Source of the DNA: Priestia endophytica DSM 13796
GTDB lineage: Bacteria; Bacillota; Bacilli; Bacillales; Bacillaceae_H
DNA: 64,000 nt
Direction: 5' to 3'
Assembly (NCBI RefSeq): GCF_900115845.1
Contig: NZ_FOXX01000002.1
Location: forward strand, 62,001-126,000
Below, one piece after another: positions 1-7,433 of this stretch. Each line of letters begins with the position of its first letter. Within the stretch, counting starts at the first letter, position 1. The notes beneath the pieces are model-generated. The model did not search any database and was not told the DNA's origin. It was given only the letters and a program-made list of their open reading frames with translations. A program made the position numbers and the translations under genes.

Positions 1-1221
1 TTTCCCTTTTACTAGTTTAATCAGGGGATAAGAAATGAAACCCAGTGCAATACCTGTTGCAATGCTTGATGTTAAAGGCATGCTTAAAATAACAAGAAAG
101 GCTGGGAAAGCTTCATCAAGTTCTTTCCATTCAATCTTAGCAACAGATTCCATCATTAAACTTCCAACGATGATTAAAGCAGGTGATGTAATCGCAGCAA
201 TTCCTGAAACAGCTCCTACAAGAGGACTGAAGAAAGCAGCAACAATGAACAGAATGCCAACCGTTAGTGTTGTTAACCCTGTACGACCTCCAGCAGCAAC
301 TCCTGAAGACGATTCAACAAAGGCTGTTGTTGGACTTGTACCGAACATTGCTCCAAATGTTGTTCCAAATGAATCAGAAAGAAGTGCTTGACGCAGGCGA
401 GGCATCTTTCCATCTTTCATAAGTCCTGCTTTTTGAGCAACGCCAACCATTGTGCCTGTTGTATCAAAAATCGTAACAAGCAAGAAAGAGAATACAACAG
501 CATAAAGGCCGTGTGTAATGACATCGTTCAGTGCTGTAATAGGATTAAAAACAATAAGTCCTTCTGGTAACGATGGGAAAGAGAAAAATCCCTCTTTAAA
601 TGAAAGTTGCCCTGTGCACAGAGCGATAATTGCGGTTGCAATCATTCCAAGGAAAAGGGCTGCATTTATACGTAATGCCATTAAAAGAAGCGTAATGGCA
701 AGTCCAACAATGGTAAGGAAAGTGCCTGGTTCTGTTAAATCTCCTAGTTTTACGAGGTTTGTTGGATCATCAACAATGATGTTAGCATTTCGTAAACCGA
801 TAAAAGCAATGAAAAGACCAATTCCAGTTGTGATAGCGTTCTTTAAACTATCTGGAATCGCATCAATTAATTTCTCTCGAAAAGAAGTTAGAGAAAGGAT
901 AAGAAAAATAAGCCCAGCGATAAATACCGCAGAAAACGCTGTTGTATACGTAATGCCTTCCTGTGAGCAAATAACAGCAAAATAAGCATTCAAACCCATA
1001 CCTGGAGCAATTGCAACAGGATAATTAGCTGCAAGGGCCATCCAAAGGGTTCCAATTACAGCTGAAATAATAGTAGCTGTAAAAACTTGCTCAAAAGGAA
1101 CGCCTGCACTTGATAACACGACAGGGTTAACAATTACGATGTATACCATTGTAAGGAACGTTGTAAGCCCTGCTGATAGCTCTGTACGAACGCTCGTATT
1201 TGCTTCTTGTAATTTAAACAT
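1..1221 (-). CDS. pbuO: NCS2/AzgA-type purine permease, PbuO-like, 3' end outside window
   Basis: Cytoplasmic-membrane symporter expected to import guanine/hypoxanthine. 407 codons are visible on the minus strand with no stop before the window edge; the last visible residues (GFISYPLIKLVKG) resemble the end of the family, so only a short tail is missing. The translation is hydrophobic throughout and carries the AzgA-subfamily signatures APGMGLNAYF (about residue 74), FDTTGTMVGV (about 250) and TSPTTAFVESSSGVAAGGR (about 305). The N-terminus fits PbuO (YtiP) better than PbuG from memory. Start is ATG at 1219-1221 behind GGAGGT. A promoter and PurBox-like sites lie just upstream, as expected for a PurR-regulated purine transporter. 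Substrate choice between guanine and hypoxanthine cannot be read from sequence. Confidence 0.85.
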   Translation of the reverse strand, partial: MFKLQEANTSVRTELSAGLTTFLTMVYIVIVNPVVLSSAGVPFEQVFTATIISAVIGTLWMALAANYPVAIAPGMGLNAYFAVICSQEGITYTTAFSAVFIAGLIFLILSLTSFREKLIDAIPDSLKNAITTGIGLFIAFIGLRNANIIVDDPTNLVKLGDLTEPGTFLTIVGLAITLLLMALRINAALFLGMIATAIIALCTGQLSFKEGFFSFPSLPEGLIVFNPITALNDVITHGLYAVVFSFLLVTIFDTTGTMVGVAQKAGLMKDGKMPRLRQALLSDSFGTTFGAMFGTSPTTAFVESSSGVAAGGRTGLTTLTVGILFIVAAFFSPLVGAVSGIAAITSPALIIVGSLMMESVAKIEWKELDEAFPAFLVILSMPLTSSIATGIALGFISYPLIKLVKGK

Positions 1222-1232
1222 GTTTACCTCCA

Positions 1233-1278
1233 AATTACGAACATTTTTTCTGAAACAACATCCATAATATTCGTTTTT
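1233..1278 (-). promoter_or_regulatory. Candidate pair of inverted PurBoxes (PurR operator)
   Basis: On the plus strand 1233-1245 reads AATTACGAACATT, 12 of 13 with the PurBox AWWWCCGAACWWT. The inverted partner at 1266-1278 (AATATTCGTTTTT) matches 11 of 13. The distal box overlaps the promoter spacer and -10, the proximal box lies just after the start site. The gap between boxes is 20 nt, a little longer than the 16-17 nt I recall for B. subtilis, so the assignment is tentative. Confidence 0.45.
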
Positions 1279-1292
1279 TGAGTATAGTGCAA
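1264..1292 (-). promoter_or_regulatory. SigA promoter of pbuO
   Basis: Reading the minus strand, TTGCAC (1287-1292) and TATTAT (1264-1269) are separated by 17 nt. Transcription would begin near 1257, giving a leader of about 36 nt before the pbuO start. Confidence 0.6.
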
Positions 1293-1565
1293 GAGTTTTT
1301 CATATTTCTAATAGAAATACAGTAAATCATTCTTTTGTAATTAGTAATGACCAATTTAAAGAAAAATATTTTTGAAACCGAATGAATTCTGGCCCGTAAA
1401 TATAAGTACAGTACAGAAAGTTTATTACTTTTGGAGAAGGATTCTGGAATAAGAGTTCCTGATAAGTTTTTAATTTGAAGTTTTTCAAATATTAACCAAG
1501 GGTAATAAAGAACTAGATAAGTAGAAATTTTTGTGAAGTATAAGACCTATTTCTTCCAAAAAACA
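1293..1565. other. Intergenic stretch with no recognised element
   Basis: AT-rich spacer between the divergent pbuO and lipoprotein promoters. I found no riboswitch consensus, no small gene with a ribosome site and no strong hairpin here. Confidence 0.5.
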
Positions 1566-1594
1566 TTGACGTTAATTTTGTCTTTATGTTTTAG
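1566..1594 (+). promoter_or_regulatory. Possible SigA promoter of the lipoprotein gene
   Basis: TTGACG (1566-1571), 17-nt spacer, then TTTTAG (1589-1594). The -35 is good and the -10 poor. Transcription would start near 1601, before the GGAGG at 1631. Confidence 0.4.
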
Positions 1595-1640
1595 TAGAAG
1601 TAGTGCAAAATGGAGATTGGGAAATCGAGAGGAGGTAAGA

Positions 1641-1664
1641 AGCTACAATTTATATGCAGTAGCT
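1641..1664 (+). promoter_or_regulatory. Hairpin between SD and start codon of the lipoprotein gene
   Basis: AGCTAC at 1641-1646 can pair with GTAGCT at 1659-1664 across a 12-nt loop. Folding would move the GGAGG at 1631-1635 from 38 nt to about 14 nt from the ATG at 1674. Confidence 0.4.
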
Positions 1665-1673
1665 TCGAACTAT

Positions 1674-2834
1674 ATGAAAAAACGTAAATTACTTATTACA
1701 AACACAGCTTTACTTGGTACAGCAGCAATCGCTTTAACGGCGTGTAATAGCGCTCCAGGAGAACAATTGACAAAAGCATACAGCAATCTGGAAACGGTTA
1801 AATCTTTTGAAGCAACAACAAAATTATCTTTCAAAGATATTAAAATTGATGCAGCTGAGTCTGATCCAGAGATGCAGCAAGTAGTTGACGTATTGAAAAA
1901 CTCTTCTTTAACAATGGATACGAAGTATGATCAAAAAACGAAGAAACAAGAAGTGGTATTAAACATTAAAGCAAAAATGGGTATGATGGCTCTAGATGCT
2001 AAAGTACCAATGCTTTTTGATGAGAAAGCAAATACATTCTATATTGAGGCAGATAGCCTTGTTGATAACATCTCGCCATTCCTACAAGGATCTGGAATCG
2101 ATATTAGTAAATTCAAAGGAAAGACAATTTCTATTGATCTTAATGAGTTAGCAAAAGACGATCCAGAGCTTCAAAAAGAACTTGATGCAATGAAAAATTC
2201 TCAAGACACTGCGCAGCTTCAAGAAAATATGCGTAAAGAACTTGAAAAACTTCTAAAAGATAAATCAGAAGATGATTTTAAAGAAGAAGATGGAAAAATT
2301 ACAGTTAACTTCTCTGATAAAGAGGTTAAAGGTCTTATTGATAATTACCTTAAAGAAGCAGACTTAACAGCTGAAGAGCGTGAAGAGTTTGATAAAGCGT
2401 TAAATGATGCAAATGCAAAATTCAGCGGTCTTACATTAACAAGTGAAGTTGATGGAGACCAACTTGTATCTGATTCTGGCAAATTCTCTATGACTGCTGA
2501 GCCAGAAGGTGACAAAGTTTCAATGGACTTTACTTTCTCTTCTAAATACAATGATAATCTTCCGAAGTCTTCAGATATTAAAGTGAACATGAACGTTGAA
2601 TCAGAAGATGGCGGCGGTACATTTGCAATCGATACGAAAACAAACTACAAGTCTATAAACAAAGATGTGAAATTTACAGTTGATACAAAGAAAGAAAATT
2701 TAATTACAACAGATGAACTTGAGCAATACTTTATGCCAGCAACACCAGAAGTTCCAGCAACTGGTGAAGAAACACCGGCAACACCAGAAGCTCCAGCAGC
2801 TGGTGAAGAGACACCAGCAACATCTGCTCAATAA
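1674..2834 (+). CDS. Secreted lipoprotein of unknown function
   Basis: 386-residue lipoprotein: positively charged start (MKKRKLL), hydrophobic h-region and lipobox LTAC with the lipidated Cys at residue 24, so the protein should be anchored on the outer face of the membrane. The body is rich in Asp/Lys and alternates short beta-prone and charged helical segments, in the style of LolA/LppX or DUF6612-type lipoproteins, though I cannot assign a family. The C-terminus is a linker of imperfect repeats (ATPE-VPATGEET / ATPE-APAAGEET). The reading frame is open upstream, but only M at 1674 gives a signal peptide. No Shine-Dalgarno lies at the usual distance; a GGAGG at 1631 is separated from the start by a hairpin (see findings). 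A terminator follows directly, so the gene is monocistronic. Confidence 0.7.
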   Translation: MKKRKLLITNTALLGTAAIALTACNSAPGEQLTKAYSNLETVKSFEATTKLSFKDIKIDAAESDPEMQQVVDVLKNSSLTMDTKYDQKTKKQEVVLNIKAKMGMMALDAKVPMLFDEKANTFYIEADSLVDNISPFLQGSGIDISKFKGKTISIDLNELAKDDPELQKELDAMKNSQDTAQLQENMRKELEKLLKDKSEDDFKEEDGKITVNFSDKEVKGLIDNYLKEADLTAEEREEFDKALNDANAKFSGLTLTSEVDGDQLVSDSGKFSMTAEPEGDKVSMDFTFSSKYNDNLPKSSDIKVNMNVESEDGGGTFAIDTKTNYKSINKDVKFTVDTKKENLITTDELEQYFMPATPEVPATGEETPATPEAPAAGEETPATSAQ

Positions 2835-2840
2835 TTTACA

Positions 2841-2873
2841 AAAAAGCCCCGCTCCTTGTAGTGGGGCTTTTTT
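2841..2873 (+). terminator. Rho-independent terminator of the lipoprotein gene
   Basis: AAGCCCC...GGGGCTT stem followed by a T-run, 7 nt after the stop codon. Confidence 0.85.
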
Positions 2874-2922
2874 GTAATATCTCTTCTTTTTTTGGCGAAT
2901 TCATACTAGTTTTGTCAAACAG

Positions 2923-2951
2923 AAAGGGATTCATCATTTCCGCTCGAATGT
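2923..2951 (+). promoter_or_regulatory. Candidate SigH promoter of racA
   Basis: AAAGGGATT (2923-2931) and CTCGAATGT (2943-2951), 11 nt apart, resemble the SigH elements RNAGGAWWW and RNNGAATWW with a few mismatches. B. subtilis racA is SigH-dependent, which makes the site plausible. Confidence 0.4.
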
Positions 2952-2988
2952 AGTTTGGTAAGGAGAAGAAACGAAAGGGTGAGCGGAT

Positions 2989-3477
2989 ATGAAGACACAT
3001 GAAGCTGCACGTGAACTTGGAGTTAGTTCTCAAACCGTTATAAAATGGATTCGGCATTATAATATTGATTGTGCTAAAAACGAGCGCGGTCATTTTGATA
3101 TTTCAAAAGAGAATATTAAGCAAATTCGGGAAGCTCATAACATTCAGCCGCGCTCTTCAGCTAGAAAAGGACATATTCAGAGTTCTACAGATTTTGATGC
3201 CTTAGAAGCGCAAATTCAAGAGATGTGTAAACAGATGGGAAGTATGATGGGGAGAATCGCAGAAAATGATCGTCGAATTGAAGAAAAAGCAGGTGAAGTT
3301 GTCACCTTCCAAGTTCTAGAACATCGAACTGAAATTACGAATTTACAAAAGAAGATATATGAGCTAGAAGAACGTTTGGCAATGGTAGAGGAACAGTTAG
3401 AAAAGAAAGAAGGGTTTATTGCAAATAAGAAACTCCCAAGGTGGAAGACGCTCTTTATGAACTTATGGAGTTTGTAG
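2989..3477 (+). CDS. racA: Chromosome-anchoring protein RacA
   Basis: 162-residue polar chromosome-anchoring factor. During entry into sporulation RacA binds near-origin DNA and, through DivIVA, ties it to the cell pole so that the axial filament forms. The N-terminal 55 residues are a MerR-like winged helix-turn-helix (KTHEAARELGVSSQTVIKWI, then RGHFDISKENI). Residues about 70-140 are a coiled coil (EAQIQEMCKQMGSMMGR; LQKKIYELEERLAMVEEQLE). The layout matches B. subtilis RacA (YwkC, 184 residues), slightly shorter. ATG start behind AAAGGGTGA. A SigH-like promoter lies upstream and a terminator follows directly. Distinguishing it from other HTH-plus-coil proteins rests on the resemblance of the HTH, so some doubt remains. 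Confidence 0.8.
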   Translation: MKTHEAARELGVSSQTVIKWIRHYNIDCAKNERGHFDISKENIKQIREAHNIQPRSSARKGHIQSSTDFDALEAQIQEMCKQMGSMMGRIAENDRRIEEKAGEVVTFQVLEHRTEITNLQKKIYELEERLAMVEEQLEKKEGFIANKKLPRWKTLFMNLWSL

Positions 3478-3511
3478 CTTGATAGCTTGCACTGCTATCA
3501 AGTCTTTTTTT
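3478..3511 (+). terminator. Terminator after racA
   Basis: CTTGATAGC (3478-3486) pairs perfectly with GCTATCAAG (3494-3502), followed by a run of T. Confidence 0.9.
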
Positions 3512-3570
3512 ATTTAAAAGTCTTTTATTTTCTCCTTTGGTAAGTAGTAGAGGAATTATTGTAATAACAG

Positions 3571-3624
3571 TGGTACAATTAAATAAAGAACGATGGTTAC
3601 TAGATGTATGATGTAGCTAGTAAC
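3571..3624 (+). promoter_or_regulatory. Extended -10 promoter and 8-bp inverted repeat before the MarR gene
   Basis: TGGTACAAT (3571-3579) is an extended -10 without a clear -35. GTTACTAG (3596-3603) and CTAGTAAC (3617-3624) form a perfect inverted repeat just after the predicted start site, a natural position for an autoregulatory MarR operator. Confidence 0.4.
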
Positions 3625-3668
3625 AAGCGGGCTTCAAGTTTACGATATGAAAAAGAGGAGGCGATTGT

Positions 3669-4094
3669 ATGGAACGTCATACGATGATGGTTGATTTAGA
3701 AAAATCAATGCGTCGCGTATTTCGACAAATCCGCTATGAAATCAACGATCTATTGCAATCGGAAATGACAAGCAGTGAATTTGCAATTTTACGTCTTTTA
3801 TCAGAAGGCGGAGGTAAAAAGGCAACAGAGCTGTCAAAAGCACTTGGTGTATCTGCTAGTCATATTACAGCGGTAACCGATACAATGATTGATAAAGAGT
3901 ACATTACAAGACGGAGATCCCCAAATGACCGTCGCGTTGTTGAGATTGTGATAACAGAAAAAGGGGAAGAAATATTTAAGAAGTTTGGAGATAAAAAACT
4001 TAAGTATTTAACCGAGAAATTTGAAGTAATCAGCGATGAAGAACTTCAACAACTTATTAATGCCTTACACCGACTAGATCGGTTCAAAGAATAG
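3669..4094 (+). CDS. MarR-family transcriptional regulator (YpoP-like)
   Basis: 141-residue MarR dimer with a winged helix: helices around KKATELSKALGVSASHITAV (residues about 55-75) followed by the wing RRRSPNDRRVVEIVITEKG (about 87-107), the DxRxxx signature of the family. ATG start behind AGAGGAGG. In B. subtilis a MarR protein of the same length, YpoP, sits next to msrA-msrB; here the next gene is the fused msrAB, so I infer orthology. The ligand is unknown; MarR proteins near methionine sulfoxide reductases often sense oxidants, but this protein has no cysteine, so a thiol switch is excluded. Likely represses itself through the palindrome upstream. Confidence 0.8.
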   Translation: MERHTMMVDLEKSMRRVFRQIRYEINDLLQSEMTSSEFAILRLLSEGGGKKATELSKALGVSASHITAVTDTMIDKEYITRRRSPNDRRVVEIVITEKGEEIFKKFGDKKLKYLTEKFEVISDEELQQLINALHRLDRFKE

Positions 4095-4097
4095 ACC

Positions 4098-4133
4098 AAA
4101 AAAGCGAAGACAGTATTCTGTTTTCGCTTTTTT
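4098..4133 (+). terminator. Terminator after the MarR gene
   Basis: AAAAAAGCGAA...TTCGCTTTTTT hairpin with a flanking T-run. Confidence 0.85.
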
Positions 4134-4239
4134 GTATGAATGAGAAAAAGAGAGCGCATGCTGAAAATAGCATATTGTTTTGAAAGTGAACAAGGAGACG
4201 ATATAATAAGAAAACAAAGCTTATAAAGGAGCTGGAATT

Positions 4240-5199
4240 ATGACAAGTCACAATCATATTGCTACATTTGCAGGTGGCTGCTTCTGGTGTATGGTTAAAC
4301 CATTTGACGAACAGCCAGGCATTGAAAAAGTCGTTTCAGGATATACGGGCGGCCATAAAGAAAACCCAACATATGAAGAAGTATGTTCAGATACAACAGG
4401 ACATGTTGAAGCTGTTCAAATCACTTTTAATCCAGAGATTTTTCCATATGAAAAACTTGTAGAATTATTTTGGCAACAAATTGATCCAACAGACGAAGGC
4501 GGACAGTTTGCTGATCGAGGAGAATCATATAAAACAGCTATTTTCTATCATAGTAAAGAACAACGTCAAATTGCTGAAAAGTCAAAAGAGAACCTAGCAA
4601 AAAGCGGTCGATTCTCGAAACCTATCGTTACGCCTATAATAGAAGCTAAGCCGTTTTATCCAGCTGAAGAATATCATCAAGATTATCATAAAAAACATCC
4701 AATTCGCTACAAAATGTATCGAAAAGGTTCTGGACGTGAAGGATTTTTAAAAGAAGCTTGGAGCAATAAAGAACAGCAAGAAGAGCTTCGCAATCGCCTT
4801 ACCCCAATGCAATATGAAGTAACTCAAAATAATGGGACTGAGCCTCCTTTCCGTAATGAATATTGGGACAACAAAGAAGAGGGAATTTACGTTAACATCG
4901 TATCAGGTGAGCCTCTTTTTAGTTCACAAGATCAATACGATGCAGGATGTGGATGGCCTTCTTTTACAAAACCAATTGATAAAAGTGTTGTGAAAGAGGA
5001 AACAGACACATCGCACGGCATGATTCGTACGGAGGTACGTAGCAAAGGAGGAAATGCCCACTTAGGACATGTGTTTGATGATGGTCCTTCTTCACATGGT
5101 GGTTTACGTTATTGTATCAACTCAGCAGCGCTTCGTTTTATTCCAAAATCAGAACTTGAAAGAGAAGGATATGGGGAATACAAAAAGTTATTCTCATAA
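4240..5199 (+). CDS. msrAB: Bifunctional peptide methionine sulfoxide reductase MsrA-MsrB
   Basis: Repairs oxidised methionine in proteins: the N-terminal MsrA half (about residues 1-160) reduces the S form and the C-terminal MsrB half (about 175-315) the R form. MsrA shows AGGCFWC with catalytic Cys14, plus [18 protein letters not shown]. MsrB shows CGWPSF and the active-site [11 protein letters not shown] with Cys292; the two CXXC pairs that bind zinc in many MsrB proteins are absent. No signal peptide, so it is cytoplasmic. ATG start behind AAAGGAG. In B. subtilis the two activities are separate adjacent genes; here they are fused in A-B order. A bidirectional terminator separates it from the converging germination operon. 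Confidence 0.95.
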   Translation: MTSHNHIATFAGGCFWCMVKPFDEQPGIEKVVSGYTGGHKENPTYEEVCSDTTGHVEAVQITFNPEIFPYEKLVELFWQQIDPTDEGGQFADRGESYKTAIFYHSKEQRQIAEKSKENLAKSGRFSKPIVTPIIEAKPFYPAEEYHQDYHKKHPIRYKMYRKGSGREGFLKEAWSNKEQQEELRNRLTPMQYEVTQNNGTEPPFRNEYWDNKEEGIYVNIVSGEPLFSSQDQYDAGCGWPSFTKPIDKSVVKEETDTSHGMIRTEVRSKGGNAHLGHVFDDGPSSHGGLRYCINSAALRFIPKSELEREGYGEYKKLFS

Positions 5200-5240
5200 A
5201 AAAGCAAAAGGAAGCGTTATGCTTCCTTTTGCTTTTTTTT
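5200..5240. terminator. Bidirectional terminator between msrAB and the germination operon
   Basis: AAGCAAAAGGAAGC and GCTTCCTTTTGCTT form a perfect 14-bp stem with A-rich and T-rich flanks, serving both converging transcripts; it also covers the last codons of the minus-strand gene. Confidence 0.9.
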
Positions 5241-6326
5241 CATTCTTTGCCATTTCCGCTTAAGCATTGTTAAAATGCTGAGCAGCGGAATGTATAAAAT
5301 AAAGAGGAAAAGACCGACAAAACTTGAATACTTCCCAAGCGAATTAATTTCATAACGGGTATCAAAAAAAAGAGCTCCAGCAAAAAGAAAGGCAAAAAAG
5401 AAAGGTAGAAATCGAGATGGACGCAGAGAGAAACTTCTCTTACATAGCCTTGCACAACACCAGGTTGAAATGGAAATTCCAGGAACGACGACAAGAAACC
5501 AAAGGGAAATCAAGATATATTCAAAACGTTGAATGAATGGAATTTCAATAATTTTAGCCATCGACAGCGTAGGATAGATAGTGTGCTGAAGTTCGTCTTT
5601 ATTAAAATAAACAAGTGACACAAGAAGAATAGCGAAATAAGTGAAAAACGTCAGAGCGTTTGCTCCATGAGCAAACTTTTGAGATTTATGGGCTTTCTTT
5701 ATAAAAGGATAAAAAATAAGTAATGGTTCAAATCCACTAAACTCAAACATAAAAACTTTTGAAGCCATCAATATATCTTGAACAGAATGATCCCACACAG
5801 GAAGTAAATTTCGGTAATTTGCAAACTGAAGAGGGAAAATGAGCATAACCCATAGAAAAGATGGCAGAATGACGCTGAAAAAAGCAACACCTGCTACAAT
5901 TCGAAATCCTGAAGTAAGAATGTAGTAGGTAATAGCAATGATAACAAGGGAAAGGACCCAAGTTGGAAGAAGTGGAAACATCCATAATTGCAATACTTCT
6001 ATATAAGTTCGAAAGATAGTTAAACAAATGAGGGAAATATAGACCAAAAAAGCAAAATCTAATAGTTTGCTTATCCATTTTCCAAATAAAAACTGATGAA
6101 CAGAAATGATGTCAGGCTGCTCTTCAGAAAGCATTTTATAGCAAAACCAAATCACAATATGAATTGCAAAAGAAGCTAGGAAGAGGGAAATCCATGAATC
6201 TTGCTCTGCATATTTGGCTACTAATCGTTGAAAAGCTAAAATACCAACCCCAATTTGAAAGCCGTGAATAAGAAAGAAAACTAGAAAAGGGGAAACTTGA
6301 AATTTTTCATCCACAAGCTTAGACAT
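5217..6326 (-). CDS. GerAB-family spore germination permease subunit (B subunit)
   Basis: 369-residue integral membrane protein of the amino acid/polyamine transporter superfamily, B subunit of a GerA-type nutrient receptor in the spore inner membrane; B subunits are thought to bind the germinant. About ten hydrophobic helices are visible, starting with the typical N-terminus VSPFLVFFLIHGFQIGVGIL and ending with a basic tail (KRKWQRMKKKQKEA). The frame is open further upstream, but AAGGAGG sits 9 nt before the ATG at 6326, giving MSKLVDEKFQ. Third gene of an A-C-B operon; that order is the one of B. subtilis gerK, though the germinant cannot be inferred. Confidence 0.88.
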   Translation of the reverse strand: MSKLVDEKFQVSPFLVFFLIHGFQIGVGILAFQRLVAKYAEQDSWISLFLASFAIHIVIWFCYKMLSEEQPDIISVHQFLFGKWISKLLDFAFLVYISLICLTIFRTYIEVLQLWMFPLLPTWVLSLVIIAITYYILTSGFRIVAGVAFFSVILPSFLWVMLIFPLQFANYRNLLPVWDHSVQDILMASKVFMFEFSGFEPLLIFYPFIKKAHKSQKFAHGANALTFFTYFAILLVSLVYFNKDELQHTIYPTLSMAKIIEIPFIQRFEYILISLWFLVVVPGISISTWCCARLCKRSFSLRPSRFLPFFFAFLFAGALFFDTRYEINSLGKYSSFVGLFLFILYIPLLSILTMLKRKWQRMKKKQKEA

Positions 6327-6345
6327 GTTGCATTGCCTCCTTTCT

Positions 6346-7428
6346 TTATTCACCAATTCCTGTTTGAGTAAGCTTTACATCGATGTTTACTTTAATATCC
6401 ATGTCTGGATAATTACTGTGAAATTCCTTCCAATCGAAGTGACGTGTTTTGCTTCTTGCAAAATCCTCAAATCCAATTGGATCAACTTGCAGTTTTTGCA
6501 TGTCTTGAACAATTCTATTTCCATTTTTGGTGAGTTCATTTTTAATTTGATCTTCAATATTGTGCACTTGTTTTCTGTCTTTCGCATTCACCCAAGCAGG
6601 ATATTCTTTTAGGAGTCCGTTAATGTGTACATCAACTTTAATTGAGTTGTTCTTTTTTGAATATGTCATAGACTGTCTGGCATATAGATTGCGAAGAACA
6701 ACCGCTCCTTTTTTTCCTTCTGCTTTAATAAATGTATGATAAAGACCATTTTTAGAGCCGCTGCGAATGAGTTTAAATAAAAACGTTTCTTTCATATTTA
6801 ATGTTGTGACAAGCCTTTCTTTATCAAAAATGGCTAGCCCCTTCAATTTGATTTCGTTTTTTTCGCCCCCTAAATAAGGAAGAAAAACATCTCGCCCTTT
6901 TCCATAGTAATTTGAGAAAAAAACATGAAGGTTTGTATATGGCAAGTTTTCTGTATGGATGTTTTGTTCAATTAAATCTGTAATGTAAAGTGATTCCTTT
7001 ACATCTTTTTTTGTTACAGCTTGTAACATTGTTTCTGCTTTTCCATCCACAACAGCTACATGAACGCGCCGTCCGAGAGAGGGACTTCTTGAGAAACTAT
7101 GAATGATTTCTTCTATATTATGTTTAGCATAAGCTTTTCCAAATAAAAGGATACGCGTTTGGCCTTCCACCATTCGAAGTGCCGATTTTTCATTGATTTT
7201 TTGTAAAATATTATACGTATTATCAGTTGTAACACTAATTGTACTCGGTTCCTCTGTTGTGCTTTCTCGGAAAAGAGGAAAAAGAGCAGTCCCACGAATC
7301 TTTCCGTCCTTTGTATAATCTAGTCCTATTCCTTGAACAACTAAAACATCATCAATAACAAAGGAAGAGCAACTTGATAAAAAGGGGATAGAAAACATCA
7401 AAAGAACGAGTAGGGATCTTTTTTTCAT
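6346..7428 (-). CDS. GerAC-family spore germination lipoprotein (C subunit)
   Basis: 360-residue lipoprotein of the GerA-type receptor: MKKRSLLVLLMFSIPFLSSC gives a signal peptide with lipobox LSSC, placing the mature protein on the outer face of the spore inner membrane. Body matches Ger(x)C: VQGIGLDYTKDGKIRGTALF near the start and the C-terminal DW-containing segment (RHFDWKEFHSNYPD). AAGGA lies 9 nt before the ATG at 7428; an ATG at 7437 overlapping the previous stop codon is possible but touches the ribosome site. Needed for receptor stability, partner of the A and B subunits encoded on either side. Confidence 0.9.
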   Translation of the reverse strand: MKKRSLLVLLMFSIPFLSSCSSFVIDDVLVVQGIGLDYTKDGKIRGTALFPLFRESTTEEPSTISVTTDNTYNILQKINEKSALRMVEGQTRILLFGKAYAKHNIEEIIHSFSRSPSLGRRVHVAVVDGKAETMLQAVTKKDVKESLYITDLIEQNIHTENLPYTNLHVFFSNYYGKGRDVFLPYLGGEKNEIKLKGLAIFDKERLVTTLNMKETFLFKLIRSGSKNGLYHTFIKAEGKKGAVVLRNLYARQSMTYSKKNNSIKVDVHINGLLKEYPAWVNAKDRKQVHNIEDQIKNELTKNGNRIVQDMQKLQVDPIGFEDFARSKTRHFDWKEFHSNYPDMDIKVNIDVKLTQTGIGE

Positions 7429-7433
7429 CCTGT

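Noticed and set aside
35-985. Plus-strand open frames of 118, 60 and 155 codons at the window start
   Set aside because: They are antisense shadows of the minus-strand pbuO gene, whose permease motifs are unmistakable.
1222-1532. Purine riboswitch before pbuO
   Set aside because: No G-box aptamer pattern on the minus strand; only PurBox-like sites and a promoter.
1533-1673. N-terminal extension of the lipoprotein frame
   Set aside because: Would bury the signal peptide 47 residues inside; no ribosome site before 1533.
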